A model generated the notes under the pieces. The model was given only the letters and a program-made list of their open reading frames with translations. It was not told where the DNA came from and did not search any database. Of a DNA stretch of 64,000 nucleotides, positions 50,001 to 60,900 are shown in pieces. The stretch is taken from the NCBI GenBank assembly GCA_963682055.1, contig OY821746.1:30074481-30138480 (forward strand). Reading direction: 5' to 3'. Each line of letters begins with the position of its first letter. The first letter of the stretch is position 1. Made by a program: the position numbers and the translations under genes. Source of the stretch: Primula veris (Eukaryota > Streptophyta > Magnoliopsida > Ericales > Primulaceae).

Positions 50001-51919
50001 TACAAGTTATGATTAAAAAAAAAATGAGCTAAAAAGATGCAAGAAAAGAAACCCTTGATAGTCCAAATGAAAACTTCAGTTTCAGTTTGTCTAGCAAACA
50101 GGAACCCACTTTCCTTTAGCAGCAAATAACATGACTTGAAAAGATCTTGTTAGTTTGACGTTTGAAGTACGACCTCTTTTCTTTTTTTGCTCACAACCTG
50201 CAATGCATTTAGCTCTTGATTGGACAGCCGAAAAAGAGGCTTTTGGGGGATTAGAGCTAAAAGCTTTTTTATAAAAAATATGATTCTAAGCTGTCAGAGC
50301 ACCATCCTAGTTTTCAAAAAAACAAATAAAAAATTCGGCTTTTGAACTGAGCGATCTTTAAATGCAATACAGCTTATCAACCAAAAAAATAGGTGTTTTT
50401 TGCTAAATCACCACGAAATTTAAATTTGTGGAGTAACATAAACTAACCAGATGTAAATAGATAAATCAAGGTACTTCCATCTTTTCCCCCCTTGATCTAA
50501 CTGAGAAACTCAGGTCTTTAAAATCACTTTTGTACATTAATTTTGTCGTAATAATGACTCCAAGTGTTTAGTAATAATCATTTTTGTACACTTACATATT
50601 GGTCTATTATCATTTTTTTATACCACTATTACAATATATAATATGCTACTCAACGGGAGTGTACCAATTGAGCAGTAAACGTCAGGTTAGTGCACTAACT
50701 ACAAAAGACCGTAGATTGGTCTACGAAATCGGAAAACAAGATTGATTGGTGTATTAAAAACTTTAAAACCCATTAAAAAGATCAAGCTTCAAATACTACA
50801 ACCAAACAACCCAAGCTTAAAACTGAGCTTCTTAATATTTTTGTTTTTCTAGACTGAGAAAGGCCCATGGTCTAAAACCTAGATCAACATGTTGTTTTTC
50901 ATTATCAAATTGGTCAACTTATTTGAATTAAAGCTGCAACAAAACAACCCAAGCTCAAAAACTGGACCAAGATGACTTCTTGCTTTGCTATAGTGAAAAA
51001 GCTCAAAATTTTAAGCTATAGAACCTAGTCCTTTTTTCCATCCTCCAATCAGTCAATTAATTTCAATAAAAAGCTGCAATCAAACAACCCCAAGCATAAA
51101 AACTGAACTTTTAAACCTTTTATTTTCTAGACTGAAAAAGCTCAGACTTTCAAGCTAGATGACTCTGTTTTCTCCAGTTTCAAATAAAGCAACTTAATTA
51201 CAGGAGAGCTCCAAACCAAACAACCTAAGTTTAAAACTAGTGAATTTCCTTCATTGTTGTTTTTTCTGAACTAAAACAGATCAAACTTAAAAGATGGACG
51301 AGCTTACCTAAGTATCAAACATTGATCAAATAATATTTACATTGTTTAAGCTATTCTAACAATTTCTGTAAGCCAACTTATTTACAGAAAATCTGCAACC
51401 AGACCCAAGAAAGCTTAAAACTTGATTTTTTTTTTTATATGTTAGTCCGTCCCTATCCATACGAAACTATATTCAACTTTAACTTGCAAAAATCTCGTAT
51501 CTATATTGCCGAAACGAAAATTCTCAAAATTTAGTCATGTACTTTAACATTTAAACTACAATATTTGATTATTTTAAAAAAAAAATCATTTCGACAATTT
51601 AGATACGATATTATTGCAAGTCAAATTTGCACGTAGTTTCGTAGTGATCAATTATTTAAGATGTAGGGAGTACAAAGAAATTGAAACTTTGAAGGTGGGT
51701 GAGCCTTTTTCCCCCTTCAAACAAGCCTTAAAAAATCCCCAAGTAAAAAAGATTGAGAAAATAATATAATAGTATATGTTTACCTCAAGAAAGCTGAAAA
51801 CTTGATTTTTTTTAAACCTTCTGTCTACATAATACAAAAATTGAAACTTTGAAGCTGAGTGAGCCTAATTTTCCCTTCAAATAAGCAGCCTTAAAAATCC
51901 CAAGTAAAAAATTTGACAA

Positions 51920-51955
<36 letters not shown>

Positions 51956-52482
51956 CTCAAGAAAGCTTAAAACTTGATTAAAAATACATTCTGTCTATAC
52001 AATACAAAGAAATCAAAACTTTGAAGCTAGGTGAGCCTTATTTTTTCTTCAAAAATAGCCTTACAAATTTCTCAAGTAAAAAGATTGAGAAAATAATATA
52101 ATATGAAGTATATTTTTACCTCAAAAAAGGTTAAAACTTATTTTTTATTACTCTCGGTATCAATTTTTACGCACAACTTTTACCGGCTTTTAACATCTAA
52201 CTAAATTACTGAAATAATTTTTAAAAAATATATATCATATAGTTTAACATTTAAACTATTTAAAAAAAAATAAAAAAATTATTTCGGCAATTTAGTTATA
52301 CGTTTAAATCATAAGAACCTTATAAAAAAACCAGCAAGTAAAAAAAAGAATTGAGAAAAGAATAAATGTAGATATTTTACCTTGTAAAGTTTAGTAAAAC
52401 TAAAATTAAAACCGGGAGTGAGAATGGAAGAGAGGTTAGAGGGGGAGAGAGAAGGGGCTGAGAGAAGAGAGAGAGACTTCAT
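47057..52482 (-). CDS. Predicted chloroplast-targeted membrane protein, function unknown
   Basis: Six exons on the minus strand join in phase: 52381-52482, 49548-49766, 48638-48717, 47923-47998, 47695-47820 and 47057-47197. They give 247 residues. Exon 1 encodes a Ser/Leu/Pro-rich plastid transit peptide (MKSLSLLSAPSLSPSNLSS...). Exon 2 has a run of Asp residues encoded by a GAT microsatellite and starts the hydrophobic core MAVMGIICLIPYFNWL, continued by SWVFAWLDTG, QRYLVYALVYLTPYL and SWLPIASIILCIIHMQ. This suggests three to four membrane spans. The C-terminal third is hydrophilic, ending STKRKR. I do not recognise the family. Joining exon 1 to exon 2 rests on phase (AAG|CGG), and Met at 49715 is the fallback start. 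The 2614 bp first intron is repeat-filled. Confidence 0.75.
50740..51430. repeat. About 140 bp tandem array in intron 1 of the 47-52 kb gene
   Basis: Five diverged copies, near 50790, 50935, 51070, 51205 and 51385, share aaagctgcaa(c/t)(c/a)aaacaacccaagc and a later tctagactgaaaaagctcag block. Related words occur singly at 36230, 47560 and 49990, so the unit derives from a dispersed repeat. Confidence 0.65.
51445..51670. mobile_element. Stowaway-like MITE (copy 4)
   Basis: Bounded by TA on both sides. The right end complements to CTCCCTACATCTTAAATAAT and the left end is GTCCGTCCCTATCC. It carries the cacgtagtttcgtagtg and tcatttcgacaatttagata blocks shared with the other copies. Confidence 0.65.
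51671..52150. repeat. About 165 bp tandem array next to exon 1
   Basis: Three copies begin near 51671, 51834 and 52002 with tacaaa(g)aaattgaaactttgaag, then gtgagcctta, then caagtaaaaaagattgagaaaataatat, and end tttacctcaagaaagct. A fourth partial copy (aagtaaaaaaaagaattgagaaaa) merges at 52335 into the exon 1 donor region. A TA microsatellite lies in the second copy at about 51924-51950. Confidence 0.7.
52151..52312. mobile_element. Degenerate Stowaway-like MITE
   Basis: Contains catatagtttaacatttaaacta and atttcggcaatttag core words of the family. The ends are poor, so the boundaries are approximate. Confidence 0.4.
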
Positions 52483-52555
52483 CTCGTCAACTCTCTTTCT
52501 TTCTTTTCTAACACACGCTTTTTTTAAGGCTTTTGTACTTACTACCATTACGTTC

Positions 52556-52780
52556 CGTCCGTTTCGGTTCGATTTTTAACAAAATCGAAACTGAGTATAT
52601 TTTTCGGTTTCGGGTTTTTTATTTTTTGGACCGAACCGGACCGGTTTTTTTCGTTTCGGTTTCGTTCTTTTTCGATTCAGTTTTATTGAAAACCGAAACC
52701 GACCCAAATTTTTTCGGTTTTTATTTTTCGGTTCGGTTATCGGTCCGGTTCGGTTTTTCGTCCGGCCCTACTTAGTATGA
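52556..52780. mobile_element. hAT-like CGGTT-rich repeat fragment
   Basis: Dense ttcggttcgg/aaccgaaacc words like those of hAT element B, with a possible right terminus ccggccctact. No target duplication found. It sits just upstream of the plastid membrane protein gene and may lie in its promoter. Confidence 0.45.
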
Positions 52781-52845
52781 TTGTGTAGTGTGCTCTTGTG
52801 GGATCTACTAGGTCTGAAATCTAGACGAGACCAATCCGAAATATT

Positions 52846-52997
52846 AAAGTGTCCGGTCGAAAATCAAAATTATCAGAATGAAGTTGGTCATATATATGTT
52901 TAAATGTTAAATTTTATGATTATATTTTTTAAAAAAATTATTTCGATAATTTTGATACTATCACAAGTTATAAGCCGGTGAAAATTGATGGAGTATT
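52846..52997. mobile_element. Stowaway-like MITE (copy 5, short)
   Basis: Contains ttaaatgttaaattttatgatta, atttcgataattttgata, acaagttataagccggt and a terminal gatggagta. It matches the right half of copy 1. Confidence 0.55.
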
Positions 52998-54926
52998 ATT
53001 TTTGTCTTAGTTTATTATTTTTTTCTTTTTATATCTTGGTTTTTTAATTTATTATTTATTTACTTTTTTGTAACATGATTTATATTTTATACATTTGCTA
53101 AAACTGAGGTAAAAAAAGAAAAAAGAAAAATCAAGATATAAAAACGAAAAATTAAGAAAGAAAGGTAAAAAAAAAAAAGTAGAAATCATTGTAAAAAAAA
53201 AAATTAAAAAAATATGTACAAAACGGCAAAAAATAAGAAACGAATGTACAAAAAGTGACTAAAACCCAATGTATGTATATATTCCAATTTACAAGTTCAC
53301 CCAAAAAAAAAATAAAAAAATTAATGGTTTTTTAACGTGTTCTAACAGAGTATACTGAAGTTGAATGAACCTGTTTAAGTGTGACCGACATTAGTAAGTA
53401 TTAGGATTATTAACTAAATGATTTTCAAGACTTGTATGATTAAAGTCACTTTAGGTCGCTTAGTTTAGTAGACTTACTTAGTAGAAACACAAGTTTCTTT
53501 ATAATTAGTCAAAAGACCAACGTGTTTTGACTCGTGTATTTATCCGTGCCACCAATGAAAATAAGCAAGTCCCTTATCGGTCATCAGAAGATGCATACCA
53601 AAAGTGAAAATTCACAGTAGTTAGATCTCAAATAGCAGAAGTTCGTAGTTTCTCTCAAGCAGCATTCACAAGTTTTTGAACTTCGAAGAAACACCCGCTT
53701 TTAAGGAAGAGGGGGAATTTTGAGGAAGATAGGAAAGTCAAGATTTGTTTCGAAACCACTCCAGACTACACTCCCCACGTCGGCAATACTATGTTGCAGG
53801 GACCAAAGCATAACTAAATCAAACTCTTTCAAATGTTAATTTAACCTCTTGGAGTGTGGACCGGAAAGTGGTGCTTTGAACGTATCATTACCAGGACTGT
53901 TTACCAGAGTTGTGTTATACCAACATCTACATTGAACCTTTTACGCTAATTTATACTTGGTCTAGCTTTGGCATAGTGCTTGTTTCTTCATAGACAAGGG
54001 CCAACAAAATCAATGCTCTATCTTAGAGACAAGAATGATTAAATCAGGAATGACACGAGTCATCGGGATAGCATATATAGTTGTATTTCTTGACAAATTT
54101 ATCTTAGCCAAGATGAAAAGACAGTTAATAATGCTCAATTGTTACACATAATAAATTCAAAATTTGGTAATCCAATATCATTCAAGTTTGGTAAATGTAT
54201 ATTCAAAATTTGGTAATCCAATATCTTACTTTTGCCACAAAAAAAGGATGGAAAAACAAACCAGGGCCATTATGAGTCTATAACCACCACCAAAACTTAG
54301 GACTCAAGTTCACAACATATACACGTTCTTTGGACACAATTATTGCTCGTCCAAATCAGTTCCAAGCAATAAAAAGGAAACTAGGGTATAAATAAACTCC
54401 AAAATTTTGCACATGGAGAGCTTCATCGCTGGTTCATAACCCGATTAAACAAATGAATTAATATTTCCCTTGGCTGGTTATTTTGTATTTGACGTTTAAG
54501 ACGGACTAAAAGCTTCATTGAAAAGTTTGATGAACAGGCCAGGTTCCATTTTGCATATACAGGAATCCCAGTCCACTTTTGTCTGAGTCACTTATAGCAC
54601 AAAGTGAAAGTAAGTTAGAAGGATGAAAGATTGAAACGCATTACATAGCAGTATCATCGTTTGATTTTTAAGATATTATTAGGTAGAACAGTGATATTTA
54701 AACTGGTATGCACCATTTGGTAAGCTATTTCCTTCAGATAGTACTGATCAATCATTAGTTCATTACACAATAGCTAAAATTTCGTGTCTATCTACCAACT
54801 TAAGTCGGAGCTAAGATGGTTGTCAACAATCAAGAAATAAAAAAAAAAAAGTGAATCTGATTTTCTTCTGATATGTGGAAAAGTTACCTTACTATACATG
54901 GTGGCTTCCTTTTATAGATCAAAACT
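52998..54926. other. Intergenic spacer
   Basis: Poly-purine and poly-pyrimidine rich near 53000-53220, then ordinary AT-rich DNA with a short direct repeat (ttcaaaatttggtaatccaatatc) at about 54155-54230. No gene recognised. The last few hundred bases are likely the 3' UTR of the kinase gene. Confidence 0.4.
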
Positions 54927-57900
54927 TCAAAGGTCCTCTATTCTATCATCCACTGGTGTTCGATCAGAAACAGAATCTATCCGTTGTTGCAACTACACAA
55001 GGGGAAATAACAGAGAAAAATAATTACTTACATATTCAATAATTGGACACATTATAGCATTACTACAAAGGTCCAGTAGCAATCTAGCCCAGGTGTGATG
55101 TTGTTTAAGAGAGTTTTACATTCCAAGTGTGAAAGCAACTGACCTGTACATATTTCAGTTTTTCGATAGTCAATTCATGAGTCAAGCTGGTCATCCTGCA
55201 GTGAGAAAAAAAGTGAGAAGCATTTCAACTAATATTTGAACATAACTCAACAAGTTTGACAAAAAATTTAAATTTCCAAAAACCAACCTAGCTTGAAGCT
55301 CAGAGATCTTTCCAAGCAGTAACCGCTCCCTTTCAGAAGCTGCTGGTTCGACCTATAAATATGTGATTAAAATGATTCTCTTTCAATTAAACAATTGACC
55401 AGGACACTAGCAAAACTTATTAAGACAAGTCTCCTCCAAAAGGAATGTTGAAGCATAACACAGGAAATATCTTGTTACAACAAATAATATACGTTGAGAC
55501 TCGATGAGTAATAAACTCTGTTTTAAAATTCGCGCTACGTAGCGCTACGTAGCACGAAATAGCGTTTTTTTGGTAAAAAACGCAACGAAAAATCACGATT
55601 TTGGGTGGAATTGCGCTAAAATCGCGCTATAGGGGACCAAAAGCGCAAAAGGCGCGAAATTCTGGACCAAAAGCGTAAATAGCGAGTAAAAAAAAAAACA
55701 GCGGATCTAAATAATTAATATATATTGTATAATTTTTATAGAAGTGTCTGCAGTCCAGATGGTTGAGACAGTGCTGTGAACCCAGGTTCGAAACTCACCA
55801 ACAACAAATTTTTTTTTTTTTTTTTTTTATTACTATCTAATATAACTATACATTTTTTATTTTTTTTTGTTATATATTCTAAAGTTTAGTGCATATTTAG
55901 GCAAAAAAAAATACACCGCAAAGCGCTACATAGCAACGCTATTAGCGCTTTTAGCGTTTCTCTCGAAAAAACGCTACGATAGCGATAACGCTATTTAAAA
56001 CACTGGTAATAAAAGAATTACAAATATGAACTTACAATGCTGTTATTTTCTGAGGTTCGAGGTAGAGGGGGAAATTTTCCACTTGAAGGAGCTGCACAAT
56101 TACAAAAGAGTACATTCTGACTATAAAATTATTTCACCAATTTGTACTTATAATTCTTAAAATACTGAACAAATCTACTGACCGTCTGCCACCTCAGCTG
56201 GACTTAAGCTATTCAACAAATTCGTAATGAGATCCTATACACAAAAACAATCGGTTTTGATTTAACATATAATCTTTTGAAACTTCTAAATCGAATAATG
56301 AAGAATATAACATTAAATGTAGTCCCGACTTACCTGTTGAACTAATGTCTGCTCAAAAAGGGTCTGAAGGTGGGGGATTAGCTGTGTTGCAGATGCTTTA
56401 CCATTACTAATTTCCCTAGGTGATTGGCTAATGGGCTGAAAATAACAAATAAGTTTAATTTCAATTATGAATCAGGTACCACTAGCAAAAAGATATTAGT
56501 AGGAACACAAACCATTTGCTTGGAATCAATAATCCAATTACCAACACTTGCAGATTTCTTCAATGGTGAACCCTATAAATCACATAAATCATATATCAAT
56601 AACCAGATGACAAGAAAATATTAATCGAGTAAAGTCCAACCGCCAATGTAGCCCATATGTATCTATCGACAAGCACTGTACATAATAACATATCCTAGAA
56701 GTTGGAGCTTAATTAGAGGAGGGGAATAAAGTCAGAGTCAAAGACTCAAAACAGATCAGTACCTTCACAAGATCTAAATTTTCTGAAGTTACTGAAAACC
56801 GCCCTTTTATTTGCACCAGATTAGCCTTTGACTTATCGTCTAAAGAATCTGTATATCCTACATGTGAAGAGAGAAGTGGGTAAGTTCAACCATCTAAGAC
56901 AGATACAAACTGGTTTCATGGAACCAAATTCTTAAAGCAGAGAGTATATTTTAAACCCCAATTAAAGAAATACGACGGAGTAACAAAGTTACCTAATGAA
57001 GACTTTATGGGAGCAGACAAACTATTTGCTGAAGCTATTTTAGGAAGCATCAATGGTCCACTAAAACTGGGCGCCCTTCGGATCTCAAGCCGGGATTTCT
57101 CAGATAATGGTTGGCCTTCAATTTCACATCTGATAACAAATAAAAGAACCATAGCTAAATAGTAAATAGTAAATAGTCAATGAGCAGCTGTTGCTTTGAA
57201 AGATGCTCCTTGCCTTTTCAAAATAATGGAGAACTTTTCAATTACCGCCTCCTAAAGAATAAATTTGTGCTTACCAAGTAAAAATATCCAAGAGTTAATG
57301 TCCAATATCATGAAAGGTTATTAGATGTTTATCCAGTAGTCATTATACGTATTAAGGTTACGATGTATGTAGAAGAGGAAAGTCTGAAAATGAAATAAAT
57401 TGAACCTTTCAAAGAAACGGCCCCTTTCTGATGTAGAATGACTTAATACAGCTCCAGGCATGAGAGGCCCGCTCTGAGCTTGACGAATTTTCCCAGTTGG
57501 TGTTTTAATCTTCACCTGTACAACATCCTTATCTAAGGTTGATGATATCACCTCAGGTTTTGGTACATTATTTTCTTCTCTTATTTCCCTTTCATGCATA
57601 GGCTCCACTACATCGTCTTCTGGAGACTTTCCTTTGTTGCTCAAGGATTCTGTTGGGGGAACTTCGTTGTTGTTTCTTTGTTCACTGAATTTATTTAATT
57701 TTTTGAGAGGAAAAAGATTAATGTATAATACAAATAAGCAGGCCACGACTAGAAGTAAAGTTATCTTTTTTGGTCAAGTATCAGCACATCAAATGATGAA
57801 CCATTATCGTAATCACAACTACCATGAACTCAACGATGCGACTTGAATTATCTCAACTGGTGCACAAACATGATAATTGCCCAAAACTACAAAATTTAAC

Positions 57901-60900
57901 ATCAACACAGTTTTCATGTAAGATTCTTTAGGATTCTATACATCTTTATCCCTTAAGGATGTATCATTTGGGACACATCAAAATGAAAATTTGGGCCATC
58001 TTTTAACTTTTAAGGATGGGGGACTACATAGAAATAGGATGATTGGAGTGACGAAAAATGTAACTAATTCTGCTAAAATGTTGAGCTCTTATTCTTCTTC
58101 TTCATGGGAGCTATTTTTTCTCTAAGAATTAAAAAAAATTGTAAATGATTCCAAAACCATGAAACACTAATCAAGACAGTAGTCTCGAGTTATGAGAGGG
58201 ACTACTTACTTTTGCATTTTGGGGACGTAATATGTCAATTTTACTTTCGTGACTTGTGTTTTGGGTTAATTATGATTTAGTGACCTTAGTTTTCAAAAAT
58301 TTTGATTTAGTGTTTGAGTTCGTCAACGTTATTCATCTGGTGACCTCTCGTCATTTTTTAAAACGGAAAAAGTTAATAAGTTACACTATAGCCCGTATGG
58401 TTTGAAACTTGATAATGTAACCCAAAAATTGTAAAGATGCAGATTTCAATTAGACAATATTAAAATTTTAATATTTTGACTTAAAATTTTAATGCAATAA
58501 AGAATATGCAAGTTTTCTCATCGATTCAAAAGCTTGTAAAACATACATTCTTATCTAATGATTGTTGCGATAAAATCTGTAAAAAAAAAACTATAATTAT
58601 CACTTTTCCAGGAAGGTGTTTCTCTCTGAAATTTCGTTTTATATAGAAATTTATTTCCAGAATAATTTCTGGAGAACACAGTTCTTTCAAAGTCGTTTTT
58701 CCCTTGATATCCCCGTAACGTTTTCCAAAATAAAAAAGTTCAAACATACATTGTATTGGTAAAAAGAAAACAATTCGGTAGTTCTTTTTTTAATTGGAAT
58801 TTTTTTTTCCTTAAAAAATGGTTTTTTTTCAAGTTAAGCCGCTTACTTATAGTTTATTTTTTTCCATTTCTTTGGAACTTGGGTTAATTTTATCACTTTC
58901 AACAATTTAGGGGTAGATTCGTTAATTTCCAAACTTTAAGAGTTGTATTAGAATGTTAAGAATTTCTGAAGTCAAGTTTAACATTTTCCATCAAAAAAGA
59001 TTATTGGGAGATCACCAAATCAATATCTTATAAACTGAGGTCATTAAATCGGTTTTTTAAAAACTAAGTTCATTAAATCAAAATTGACCCAAACAGAGGT
59101 CACTAAAGTGCAATTAGCCATATACTCATTAAAGTCCATTTTTTTTGTGTTGTAGGGACAACAAAGAGGAAGGAATTGCACGGCACTACCTCTATCTGTG
59201 CATTATTTGAAATGTGAGGAGGAGAAAAAGAGTGCGGAGTTTTTCAAGCATATATAATGCGTTTCTCTTATAGTATAGATAATAAGGAATCTTTATCTAA
59301 TTTTATTCTTTTACTTGGTTCAAACTAGAGGAAGACGTGGGAAATGTCGAATTTGACCTTTATTTAGTCTCAAAGTTTGACAAATTCGACATTTACCACA
59401 TCTTCATCTAGCTTCGAACCAAGTAAACAAACAAAATTAGAGAAATGTTCCTCTTCTGTGCTACAAGAGAAACGCATTATATATATTTCAAAAACTCTGC
59501 ACTTTCTTTCTCCTTTCCACATACCAGATAATGTACAAACAGAGCGTCGTGCAATTCCTTCCTTTTGGTTGGCCCTATATCAACAAAAAAGAAATGGACT
59601 TCAATGAGTATATGGTTAATTGCACTTTAGTGACATATGGGGCCAATTTTAATTTAATGACGTTAATTTTTAAAAACCGATTTAATGACCTCAGTTTGTC
59701 AAGATATTGATTTGGTGATCTCCCACTAAATTATTTTTTTGATGGAAAATATTAAACTTGACTTCAGAAGTTCTAAGCATTCTAATACAACCCTTAAAGT
59801 TTGGAAATTAACAAATGTATCCCTTAATTGTTGAAAGGGACATAATTAACCGAAGTTTCAAAAAAAATGGAAAAATTAATAAATTTTTAAGTAAGCGACT
59901 TAACTTGAAAAAAAAAACATTTTTGTAAGAAAAAAACTTTAAAAAAGAATTTTCTAATAAAAAAAACTACTTAATTGTTTTCTTTTTACTAATACAGTGT
60001 ATGTTTAGACATTTTTATTATAGAATTTGTTTACGAGGATATTAACTAGAGGAAAAACGACTTTGAAAGAACTGTTTTCTCCAGGAATTTTTTTCACAAA
60101 GAAGCAACCTTTTTTTTGTGAGAATTTGATTTATTCTGGAAAGAAATTTCTCTACAAAACAAAACTTTTAGAGAAAAACACCTTCCTGGAAAAGTGATAA
60201 TCACTTGACTTGGGAGTATTATATACTGGACCTTTATCTTTTCTAGAAATTAGTAGTTTAAAAATAGTAACCTATTACAGAATCACCCAATAATAAATTT
60301 ATTAATCACACCACCGTCAAGTTATCAAAACTTCACATAATTAACAGTGCCAACAAGTATCATCACATTTCACAATTCCAAATGATAGAAAATTATTTAT
60401 TGTGGACATGACCCTGAGAGTAACACAGCTACATTTTGAGAGGGAATGAACGAATTAAAATTGAAGTTCAGATAAAGGGTGGCAGTGAAAAGGACCAAAC
60501 AAAGAGATGAGATATACCTGCAAATATTGCCGTTTGAAGAACCTGACTTTCCAAAATCAAATCCCCACCTGGATGAATCCTGCAATCATTCAAGCACCAA
60601 ACAAGTTAGTATTTCTATCTAAAGCAAACAGTGTAAACTTCTTAGATAATGACAAACAGAAGCTAAACTGCTATTTGAAAAAAAACCAACATTTACGAAA
60701 CAAATAATGACCTTGTTATCACTGACAATTGCTTTGATGCTTTGATTTTCTTCCTTTACTTCTTCAATTTCATCATCATCTTGAAGCTGCAAAATAGAAG
60801 TAATACTTCAATTCGCCACCGATACAATTATGAAACGAAAAGGCACAACCAGACAATGTGTTACCATGGAAGCTTGGTATTTTATATCCTCCACATCGAA

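Noticed and set aside
55744..55815. A functional tRNA gene
   Set aside because: A B-box-like GGTTCGAAACTC is present, but I could not fold acceptor, anticodon and T arms into a proper tRNA.
59377..59607. A 76-codon plus-strand gene in the kinase intron
   Set aside because: It lies wholly within one arm of the foldback element and mirrors sequence of the other arm.
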